Assembly: GCA_003520455.1 (NCBI GenBank)
Contig: DOUV01000092.1
Span: 1 to 7,054, forward strand
Direction: 5' to 3'
Origin: Chloroflexota bacterium
GTDB taxonomy: Bacteria > Chloroflexota > Anaerolineae > Ardenticatenales > Ardenticatenaceae
DNA: 7,054 bases
The notes under the pieces are model-generated. The model saw only the letters and a program-made list of their open reading frames with translations, did no database searches and was not told the DNA's origin. Below, one piece after another: positions 1-5,561 of this stretch. The position numbers were made by a program, and so were the translations under genes. How positions within the stretch are numbered: the first letter of the stretch is position 1; every line of letters begins with the position of its first letter.

Positions 1-300
1 ATCAATCCGGCTCAGATCGCCCCGCGCGGACTCGAAGGCCGCCTGCGCCCGGTTCAGCGCGCCGACCGCGCCCGACAACTCAGCGCCCTGCGCCGCCTGC
101 GGGTATTCAATGGTGAATACCTCTAATCCCTGCGCCGCCTCGAGCGCCTTCGCCCGCGCCCCAGCCAGCGGATCAGCAGACGCTGGCCCGGGTTGGAGGC
201 GAATCAGCACGGCCGCCAGAATCAACCCACCGATAATAAGAATAACAAACCCGATGATCAGCGCGGGGTGGATACGTCTACGTTTCCGATAGACTGCCAT
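1..300 (-). CDS. Small single-pass membrane protein, partial (C-terminus beyond left edge)
   Basis: The reading frame is open from an ATG at 300-298 to the window edge, giving the first 100 residues. The N-terminus is short and very basic (MAVYRKRRRIHP). About 20 hydrophobic residues follow (roughly residues 13-33, rich in I, L, V and G), then an Ala/Gly/Gln-rich soluble stretch. This predicts an N-in signal anchor with the rest outside the membrane. The soluble part is rich in Ala, Glu and Gln and may be helical. The start lies 9 bases after the stop of the HyuA-like gene, so the two are almost certainly co-transcribed and perhaps translationally coupled; only a weak GGGATGG precedes the ATG. 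I do not recognise the family. An ATG at 307-305 is out of frame and was not used. Confidence 0.72.
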   Translation of the reverse strand, partial: MAVYRKRRRIHPALIIGFVILIIGGLILAAVLIRLQPGPASADPLAGARAKALEAAQGLEVFTIEYPQAAQGAELSGAVGALNRAQAAFESARGDLSRID

Positions 301-309
301 CGGCCATCC

Positions 310-2418
310 CTATTCCACGATCGCGACGACCATCGCATTGTCGTCGGTGCGGGCCAGCGCCGCTTCTGCTGCGGCCAGCGCACCATCGGTATTGAGGGTG
401 CTGGTCAGGTCGAGCAGGCGCGCACCAACCAGCAGGCGCACATTCGGCAGACCGCCCAGCAAACCGGGCGCGGCACCGAGCCGCTCGTGGAGTTCCGGCA
501 ACAAAACTCTCGCTTTTCCTGGGATGACGTGCTCACTCCCCACCGCCAGCCGCACCACACCATGCCGGTCCACCACCAGGGTCTGCGAGCGCCGGAAGAG
601 ACGTTTGCGGGATTGATAGACCCAAAAACCTCCCGTGTCTGCCAGCAGTGTCAGCGCTTCCGATTTAACGCCGGCGATTTGCGCGGCCAGCGCACGGGCA
701 TCCTGCTCACCGATTCGCGCCTGGGTGACCGGCGCAGTGAGTGCGACGTGACCCGTCGCGACCGCCCGCAGCGTGCCGCGATCTTCATCACGTTCGAGCA
801 CCACCTGCACGCTCTCCGGCTCGGCTCCAGCGCCAATAGCAGCGACTTCTGCCTCACGGGCCAACGCCTCTGCAGACGTCGAGCCGTCTACCATGGCGCG
901 CTCCACTTCTTCGCGCACGCTGGCCAACGCATCGCCCAAAGACGAAATGACCTCAGCATGCTCTACGAGGCGGTAGGGCAAGCCAAGGTGTTCGGCCACC
1001 GCCGGGACCAGCGCCCCAGCACCGCCCCCGCCACCGATGAGCTGAAAGGCGTGACGACGCAGCTTGTATTCCTTCGCGAGTTCCTCAACCGCCCCGGCCA
1101 CTTGCCGTGCCGACACGGCGAGCAAGCGCCGGGCAGCCTCCTCGGGCGAACATCCGAGCGCGCGACCGAGCGCCTCGAAGCCTCGCAATGCCGCTTCACG
1201 CGAGCCACGCGCGTACGCCCCCTCCGGCACCAGACCGAGCGCATTCGCCGCACACGTCACAGTCAGCGCCCAGCGCCGCCCATCGCGCGCTCGTAACACC
1301 GCGTAATCCGGCGGGTCGCCCTCCCTCGGCGCCGTGAGCTCCAGTTCGAGCGCCAGGTCGGACTCCAGCTCCTCACTCAAGCTCGCATATGGCAGCCCGG
1401 CAATGTGTGCTGAACGCGGGCCGACATCAACGATCTTCCGCCCGCGTACCCGCGCAAGCGAGCCGCCTGCGATCCCTTGCACGCGCACGTCAAGCGAACG
1501 CACGCATGTCGGGTGATCCATCACGCGGACGTAACGCATCTCCGGCTGCCCGCCGCGCACGACGCCCAAGTTGCTGCTCGTGCCGCCCACCTCCAGAAAT
1601 ACACCATCGGCCACACTTCCGGAGAGGAGAGCCCCAGCGAGGCTGGCGGCCGGGCCGGAAAGTAGGGTGAGGATCGGGCGGCGCCGCAGCGTCGTCAAAT
1701 CAGTGAGGCCACCGTCGCCGCGCATCACCATCAAAGGTGCCTTGATACCAGCCGCGCGCAGGCTCCGCTCGACGAGTTCTGTTGTTTGCAGCATTTTCGG
1801 GAGGAGGCTGGCGTTAATGGCGGCCGTGAGAGTGCGAATTTCCAGGCCGTAGAGGCCGGAGAGTTGATGCCCGGCAACAGCAGGCAAGCCGCACGCAGCG
1901 GCGGCATCGAGGATGAGCACCTCATGCGCCGAGTCATCCACGCTGAAGGCTTCACTGGCAACGATGGCCTCCGCACCGAGGGCTGCAAGCGACTCCACCG
2001 CGCGAGCAGCCGCTGCCATGGTGAGCTTGGCGCTTGTATCGAGAAAGACATGATGCACGCGGAGAGACTTGCCGGGTGCCAGTGGAATGTCATCTATGCG
2101 CGTGCGGCGCGCCGCGTCAGCCGCATCGCGGCCACGTCCCATGCCCACGACGCCGACAACTGCCGTGTCACCTTCCAACAGGGCATTCACCGCCTGAGTC
2201 GTGCTGTGGGCGACGAGCGAGACACGCTCGGCGGCTACAACGGGCTGTGCCAGCAGCCTGCTGATGACCTCCACCACTCCCCGTGCTACGCCGGCTGGCG
2301 CGCTGTGGGTGGTCGGCACCAGCGCCTGGGCAACCAGCCGGTACGGTTGGGTCTGAACTGCGACGGCTTTGGTGAAGGTGCCGCCCACGTCTACGCCGAG
2401 GCGTAATTTACCTGTCAC
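310..2418 (-). CDS. Hydantoinase/oxoprolinase (HyuA)-family protein with atypical C-terminus
   Basis: This 702-residue protein belongs to the HyuA/acetone-carboxylase-beta/5-oxoprolinase superfamily of actin-fold (ASKHA) ATPases. Family members use ATP to activate a carbonyl substrate such as hydantoin, oxoproline or acetone. Visible signatures are the phosphate-1 loop GVDVGGTFTKA (residues 8-18), HSTTQAVNALLEG (71-83), NASLLP (202-207), GDGGL then LLSGPAAS (234-238, 253-259), the second nucleotide loop LEVGGTSSN (275-283), and a glycine-rich IGGGGGAGAL (461-470) followed by ISSLGDALAS (491-500). Residues from about 510 to 702 match no HyuA region I recognise. The start is GTG (2418-2416), with GGAGGA eight bases upstream. 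No HyuB-like partner is visible. The gene follows the iron permease by 45 bases, so it is probably in the same mRNA. Family assignment is firm; substrate is unknown. Confidence 0.88.
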   Translation of the reverse strand: MTGKLRLGVDVGGTFTKAVAVQTQPYRLVAQALVPTTHSAPAGVARGVVEVISRLLAQPVVAAERVSLVAHSTTQAVNALLEGDTAVVGVVGMGRGRDAADAARRTRIDDIPLAPGKSLRVHHVFLDTSAKLTMAAAARAVESLAALGAEAIVASEAFSVDDSAHEVLILDAAAACGLPAVAGHQLSGLYGLEIRTLTAAINASLLPKMLQTTELVERSLRAAGIKAPLMVMRGDGGLTDLTTLRRRPILTLLSGPAASLAGALLSGSVADGVFLEVGGTSSNLGVVRGGQPEMRYVRVMDHPTCVRSLDVRVQGIAGGSLARVRGRKIVDVGPRSAHIAGLPYASLSEELESDLALELELTAPREGDPPDYAVLRARDGRRWALTVTCAANALGLVPEGAYARGSREAALRGFEALGRALGCSPEEAARRLLAVSARQVAGAVEELAKEYKLRRHAFQLIGGGGGAGALVPAVAEHLGLPYRLVEHAEVISSLGDALASVREEVERAMVDGSTSAEALAREAEVAAIGAGAEPESVQVVLERDEDRGTLRAVATGHVALTAPVTQARIGEQDARALAAQIAGVKSEALTLLADTGGFWVYQSRKRLFRRSQTLVVDRHGVVRLAVGSEHVIPGKARVLLPELHERLGAAPGLLGGLPNVRLLVGARLLDLTSTLNTDGALAAAEAALARTDDNAMVVAIVE

Positions 2419-2463
2419 TCGATCTGTCCTCCATCAGCTCCTAAGGCAGCGGCGAACGGTACA

Positions 2464-3702
2464 TCAGCGCGCTCCGTGAAGCGGGGCGCGAGCCGGATGG
2501 CGGTTCGATTTCCACCACAGCGCTACACCACCGGCGATGTATACACCCAAGAGCAAGATCTGCGCGAGGAGCGTCTCGACGGTCGGGTGGATGCCCGTGA
2601 ACTCAGCCACCGGGCGCGGCAGACGTGGGACGACGCCGATGAGCGATGTAGCGTTGATCAATCCTGACTCCTGCAGTTCCTGTACGGCCTTGCCGATGAA
2701 CGCAACCGAGAGCAGCATGACTATCGCGACCGCAATCCTCATGAAGGTGCGGATGGGGAGTCGCTGCCCGGCGCGCAAGATGAGCCAGGCCACGACGCCA
2801 AGCGCTATAAGGCCAGCCAGGAAACCATACAGCACGAACCACTCCGCACGGTTGCTGAGATTGAGCAGCACCTCGTAGAAGAGCGCCGTCTCAAAGCCTT
2901 CGCGGTAGACGGCAGTAAAGCCAAGGCCCATCAGCCCTAACGCGTTGCCGCTTGCCATGGCGGCCCAGGCACGTGCATGCAGAAACTCCATCCAGCGCTG
3001 CCGGTCAAGGCGGTTGACCAGCCAGAACGATACCCAGAACATCATGCCGACGGCAACGAAGGAGATGATGGCCTCCAGCAGTTCACGCCCGACCGGCGCA
3101 ACCTGCACGATGAACCGCAGCAGCACCCATGTAATGACGGTGGCGACGAGCGCGAGCCCGATACCGAGAAACACGTGTCGCCGCCCTTTTTGCATCCCAC
3201 TTCGCAGATACCCTAGGAGCGCGGCGATGATGAGCACCGCCTCGAGCCCCTCGCGGAAGATGATGGTGAACGACGCACCGAAGGCCAGCGCCGGGGCCAG
3301 CGCGCCCACGTCGGAGAACATCGCGTCAATCTCGTTCAGCCCATCGCGCACAGAGCGGATAGACTGCTCCACCTCCCCCGCGGTCGCCGCTGCCTGCATC
3401 TTGGTTCGCAGGTCGGCAAAGCGATACTCCATGTCCAGCGTGAGATCAGCATCCAACACGCGCAGCGGGATTTCGATGTTCTCAAAGTGATCAAGGTACG
3501 CAGCGCGCGAGAGCTTGTACGCGGCCTCGTAATCGCCCACACGATAGGCCCGCATCGCCTGCTGGAGCAGGTCGCGAACGGCCGCGGTTTCCGCGGGTAC
3601 ATTCACACTGGTTGGGTTGCCCTGGGCCGCGGCGTGCGGGACGAGCAGCAGAGCAGACACGACCAAGACGACGAGGAAAGTAAGCAATCTGAGAAGTTTC
3701 AT
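2464..3702 (-). CDS. FTR1/EfeU-family high-affinity iron permease
   Basis: This 412-residue integral membrane protein is of the FTR1/EfeU oxidase-dependent iron transporter family. A signal peptide (residues 1 to about 26, ending HAAAQ) is followed by an extracytoplasmic helical domain (about 42-130). The membrane domain has about seven segments and carries the two diagnostic iron-binding motifs, REGLE (150-154) and REGFE (267-271), in the two repeat halves. The pre-membrane domain contains an AYL..FE.IE signature (68-77), also found in the lipoprotein encoded just upstream. The ATG at 3702 has GGAGGG close upstream. It lies 55 bases after the lipoprotein gene, with no terminator between, so they form an operon. 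No EfeB-type peroxidase or multicopper oxidase is in the window, so how iron is oxidised or presented here is open. Iron is the likely substrate by family; the symbol efeU is withheld because the architecture differs from E. coli EfeU. Confidence 0.93.
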   Translation of the reverse strand: MKLLRLLTFLVVLVVSALLLVPHAAAQGNPTSVNVPAETAAVRDLLQQAMRAYRVGDYEAAYKLSRAAYLDHFENIEIPLRVLDADLTLDMEYRFADLRTKMQAAATAGEVEQSIRSVRDGLNEIDAMFSDVGALAPALAFGASFTIIFREGLEAVLIIAALLGYLRSGMQKGRRHVFLGIGLALVATVITWVLLRFIVQVAPVGRELLEAIISFVAVGMMFWVSFWLVNRLDRQRWMEFLHARAWAAMASGNALGLMGLGFTAVYREGFETALFYEVLLNLSNRAEWFVLYGFLAGLIALGVVAWLILRAGQRLPIRTFMRIAVAIVMLLSVAFIGKAVQELQESGLINATSLIGVVPRLPRPVAEFTGIHPTVETLLAQILLLGVYIAGGVALWWKSNRHPARAPLHGAR

Positions 3703-3757
3703 GCAACCCTCCAGCGCATAACGCGAGAATCCCGTATCACCATTCCCGCTTTGCCTA

Positions 3758-4882
3758 TCACTTCAGCAACGCTTCGGCTTTGTCGAGATTGGCGTTGATC
3801 TCGCTCGCCAACTGCTCGAGGTCGGCCGGTGTTTTGCCCGCCTTGATGCCATCGCGCAGGTCTTTGAACTGGATTTCAAGTGTCTCCATCAGCTCTTGGC
3901 CGCCCTTAGCTACCATGTCGGCTTCGATTTTCTCAAAGCCGTTCAGATACGCGCTGGCCGCCAATTCGTAAGCCTCGTCGTTCTTGCCTTCTTTGTACTC
4001 CTCCAAGGAGCCTTCCACTTTCTCGCGGATCGCGGCGATGATCTCAACAGGCGACAAGGTGGCTTCCGCCTCTAGCCCTACGGCCTCGCTCAGTTCGGCC
4101 ACCAGTTCGCCGATGTGTTCCTCGATCTCGTCAGGCGCAACCACCTCCGCAGGTGGAGTCACGCCAGGAAGGGCTGCCTCCAGCTTGATGAACTGCTCTT
4201 CGATCTCTTCGTGCTCTTTCGGATGCTCCGCCTTCACCTCGGCCTCAATCGCCTCGTAATGCTGCCTGGCCGCCGTGAGGAAACCCAGCGCATCCTGATA
4301 TTCGACAAGTTCACCGATCTTCCCGTCAGTCACGGCCTCGGCGTATTCCTCCTCCACACCTTCAAGGAGCCCGCGAATCACTTCACCCTGGAACCTGGCA
4401 TCGTTCACCCACAAACCGACGAGGGCTTGCTCGGCGGCATCAACCGCGCCGAGCACCGCCTGGTGAGCCGTTTTGACTTTCGCCGCGTCACCGTCCGCTC
4501 CGGCCAGCTTGAGATAGGCATCAAGCGCACTTCGGAGGGCGGCGTCTGCATTGACCGCCTTCAGTTCGTCCTCAACAATGGGAAATAACTCGGCCAGCGG
4601 GTGGCTGGCGTGGGCCGCCGCCAGTTCGTAATTCCCCGCCTCCCACAGAGGCAAACTCACGCTCAGATGGCCTCTCATCTGTGAGAGCGCGATGGCGTGG
4701 CTCACATCCTCCTCAGCAAAGGGAAGCGCCACCTCTTGCTCGGCGGCCGGGTCAGGAATGGCCGGAACGGTCGGCTGTTCGCCGGCCGTTGAGGGTATGG
4801 CAGTTGGCTGGGCGGCACAGGCCGCCAGCACCAGAAGAAGAACAAGGAATGCTACAAGGCTGGCCCATCGCATCGTCTTCAT
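3758..4882 (-). CDS. Metal-uptake-associated lipoprotein, probable partner of the FTR1 permease
   Basis: This is a 374-residue secreted lipoprotein. Residues 1-22 form a signal peptide ending in a lipobox, VLAAC, with the lipidated Cys at 22. A Pro/Thr/Ala/Glu-rich tether (about 23-55) is followed by a highly acidic, mostly helical body. An N-terminal module (about 60-155) has MRGHL (69-73), GNYELA (83-88) and HASHP (91-95); His62, His72, His91 and His94 could bind metal. A C-terminal module (about 285-374) has AYLNGFEKIE (311-320) and FKDLR (339-343), closely resembling the extracytoplasmic domain of the adjacent permease. I chose the ATG at 4882 because GGAGAAAGG lies directly upstream and the signal peptide starts there. 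The longer frame from 4954 adds 24 residues that would spoil the signal peptide. As the first operon gene it probably takes the role EfeO has in EfeUOB systems. That role is inferred. Confidence 0.85.
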   Translation of the reverse strand: MKTMRWASLVAFLVLLLVLAACAAQPTAIPSTAGEQPTVPAIPDPAAEQEVALPFAEEDVSHAIALSQMRGHLSVSLPLWEAGNYELAAAHASHPLAELFPIVEDELKAVNADAALRSALDAYLKLAGADGDAAKVKTAHQAVLGAVDAAEQALVGLWVNDARFQGEVIRGLLEGVEEEYAEAVTDGKIGELVEYQDALGFLTAARQHYEAIEAEVKAEHPKEHEEIEEQFIKLEAALPGVTPPAEVVAPDEIEEHIGELVAELSEAVGLEAEATLSPVEIIAAIREKVEGSLEEYKEGKNDEAYELAASAYLNGFEKIEADMVAKGGQELMETLEIQFKDLRDGIKAGKTPADLEQLASEINANLDKAEALLK

Positions 4883-4933
4883 GTAGACCTTTCTCCAGAT
4901 AAGGGTGCACAAGGCGTCCGCGGGGCAAGTGCT

Positions 4934-4962
4934 TTGACGCCCCCTCAGCGCCATGCTACAAT
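4934..4962 (+). promoter_or_regulatory. Plus-strand sigma70-type promoter inside the operon leader
   Basis: TTGACG (4934-4939), a 17-base spacer and TACAAT (4957-4962) match the consensus at ten of twelve positions with ideal spacing. Transcription would start near 4969 and run away from the uptake operon, antisense to its leader. The -35 sits in an inverted repeat, GGCGTC (4913-4918) with GACGCC (4936-4941). There is no protein gene directly downstream; the next plus-strand gene begins at 5562, beyond a terminator-like stem. Confidence 0.55.
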
Positions 4963-4964
4963 CT

Positions 4965-5012
4965 GGAGCACGGGAGTGGCATTTGCTTGGCCGGCAACCA
5001 CTCTCGCACTCC
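4965..5012. repeat. Long imperfect inverted repeat (hairpin) in the operon leader
   Basis: The arms are 4965-4979 (GGAGCACGGGAGTGG) and 4998-5012 (CCACTCTCGCACTCC). An inner stem TTGC/GCAA (4983-4986 with 4994-4997) closes a seven-base loop. As minus-strand RNA, 14 of 15 arm positions pair (two as G-U). As plus-strand RNA, 13 pair (one as G-U), with a two-base internal mismatch. Either transcript could therefore fold here. Confidence 0.6.
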
Positions 5013-5048
5013 GACGAGGGGGTGTTGGCTTCCCGCCCGCCCCCTTTT
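4969..5048 (+). ncRNA. Candidate small RNA, antisense to the uptake-operon leader
   Basis: A transcript from the promoter at 4934-4962 would be about 80 bases long. It would contain the hairpin formed by 4965-4979 and 4998-5012, although the first few bases of the left arm lie before the predicted start. A stem-loop with a short T run then ends it at about 5048. The whole RNA would be complementary to the 5' leader of the lipoprotein-permease mRNA and could pair with it. No known RNA family was recognised. Existence is inferred only from promoter, fold and terminator occurring in the right order. Confidence 0.35.
5018..5048 (+). terminator. Rho-independent-like terminator of the candidate small RNA
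   Basis: GGGGGTG (5018-5024) pairs with CGCCCCC (5038-5044), seven pairs including one G-U, around a 13-base loop, and TTTT (5045-5048) follows at once. The stem is strong but the T run is short, so termination may be partial. On the minus strand no T run follows the corresponding stem. Confidence 0.45.
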
Positions 5049-5143
5049 CCGTTGCCACTGAGTGTCTCCCTCCCGCCGTTGTGTTTGGGTCACCCGCGCA
5101 GCGCCCTCCACCGCGACGAGTAGAACTCCTTCCGAGACAGGGT

Positions 5144-5161
5144 TGTTAGCATATGCTAACA
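5144..5161. promoter_or_regulatory. 18-bp perfect palindrome, probable operator for the DtxR-type regulator
   Basis: TGTTAGCATATGCTAACA is a perfect inverted repeat. It lies about 9 to 26 bases downstream of the predicted start of the uptake-operon transcript, so a bound protein would block the promoter or early elongation. The half-sites contain GTTAG/CTAAC, the same pentamers found in known DtxR/IdeR operators (core GTTAG-S-CTAAC), but here they are separated by six bases instead of one. A DtxR/MntR-family gene is encoded divergently about 400 bases away. Palindrome and position are seen directly; the binding protein is inferred. Confidence 0.65.
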
Positions 5162-5176
5162 TGGCGAGACAGCAGC

Positions 5177-5205
5177 AGAATAACATAGTTGACTATCCTT
5201 GTCAA
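5177..5205 (-). promoter_or_regulatory. Sigma70-type promoter of the metal-uptake operon
   Basis: Read on the minus strand, a perfect TTGACA (5205-5200) is followed by a 17-base spacer and TATTCT (5182-5177), so both hexamers and spacing are near ideal. The bases just upstream (5206-5220) are A-rich (AGAAAAAGCAATT on the minus strand), like an UP element. Transcription should start near 5170. This gives a leader of about 288 bases before the lipoprotein start codon, which is long. No better promoter was seen closer to the gene. Confidence 0.78.
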
Positions 5206-5435
5206 GAATTGCTTTTTCTGCGTGTGTCATTTGTCACTTTCTTGAACGCCAAATGCCACGGTGACAGCAGGGCAACGTCAGAGCCGCTCGCGCGTCGCAT
5301 CCACCTGATCATGGGCTGCAGCCAGTGGCGGTCTACGGGCGACGGTACGGTCCGTCAATGACGGTCGCAGACGGAGAGCTCGCCAGTTGCTGGAAGCGGA
5401 GGGTGGACCAAACGAAGGTTCCCGGGAACTCCCAG

Positions 5436-5459
5436 CCCCGCCGTCAAGCAGTGGCGGGG
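5436..5459. repeat. Strong GC hairpin upstream of the regulator gene
   Basis: CCCCGCC (5436-5442) and GGCGGGG (5453-5459) form a perfect seven-pair stem with a ten-base loop. No T run follows on either strand, so it is not a standard terminator. It lies about 55 bases upstream of the -35 of the DtxR-type gene. Confidence 0.5.
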
Positions 5460-5512
5460 ACGGCGTACGGCAAGTAGTTCGACCGGAATCAGGACGCTCT
5501 CCGTCGGCCGGC

Positions 5513-5541
5513 TTGCTCACCCGGTCAGCCGTTGATATAAT
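5513..5541 (+). promoter_or_regulatory. Promoter of the DtxR-type regulator gene
   Basis: A perfect TATAAT (5536-5541) lies 17 bases after TTGCTC (5513-5518), which keeps the key TTG of the -35. Transcription should begin near 5548, leaving a leader of only about 14 bases that contains the ribosome binding site. No copy of the 5144-5161 palindrome overlaps this promoter, so direct autorepression through that site looks unlikely. Confidence 0.6.
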
Positions 5542-5561
5542 CGGCCGCTGGAGCAGGAACC

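Larger units (their letters stand above)
4883..5561. other. Divergent regulatory intergenic region between uptake operon and DtxR-type gene
   Basis: No convincing protein gene is present in these 679 bases. The open frames on both strands are low-complexity, Arg/Pro/Ser-rich and lack good start signals. The segment holds, from left to right: the Shine-Dalgarno of the lipoprotein gene; a plus-strand promoter (4934-4962) with a downstream hairpin (4965-5012) and terminator-like stem (5018-5048); an 18-bp palindrome (5144-5161); the minus-strand operon promoter (5177-5205); a stretch with weak T-box-like motifs and a strong GC hairpin (5358-5477); and the TATAAT promoter of the regulator gene (5513-5541). 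The part around 5145-5260 is visibly richer in A and T than the rest of the window, as expected for promoter DNA. I see nothing identifiable between about 5221 and 5350. Confidence 0.8.

Noticed and set aside
193..1296. Long plus-strand open frame of 367 codons across the HyuA-like gene
   Set aside because: It is rich in Arg, Gln and His with no recognisable motif and lies opposite a gene with clear family signatures. It is a GC-rich shadow frame.
1786..2406. Plus-strand open frame of 206 codons opposite the HyuA N-terminus
   Set aside because: It is antisense to the diagnostic nucleotide-binding motifs and its product has no domain-like pattern.
4883..4954. Longer start for the lipoprotein gene at 4954 on the minus strand
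   Set aside because: It would add 24 residues, including Arg and Lys, before a well-formed signal peptide and lipobox, and lacks a good ribosome binding site. The ATG at 4882 has GGAGAAAGG directly upstream.
4965..5012. A tRNA gene suggested by the paired ends of this segment
   Set aside because: It is too short, has no anticodon arm or T-loop signature, and folds as one long hairpin, not a cloverleaf.
4883..5170. A known riboswitch (for example a manganese or nickel/cobalt type) in the long leader
   Set aside because: I could not find the conserved core of any metal riboswitch on the minus strand. A covariance-model search would settle it.
4956..5186. Minus-strand small open frame in the operon leader (a possible leader peptide)
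   Set aside because: Its first ATG lies upstream of the predicted transcription start, no ribosome binding site is evident, and the product is Arg/Gln-rich without structure. An inner ATG at 5162 falls at the operator.
5278..5520. Minus-strand open frame of 80 codons in the divergent region
   Set aside because: Low-complexity Pro/Ser/Arg composition and no ribosome binding site or conserved feature.
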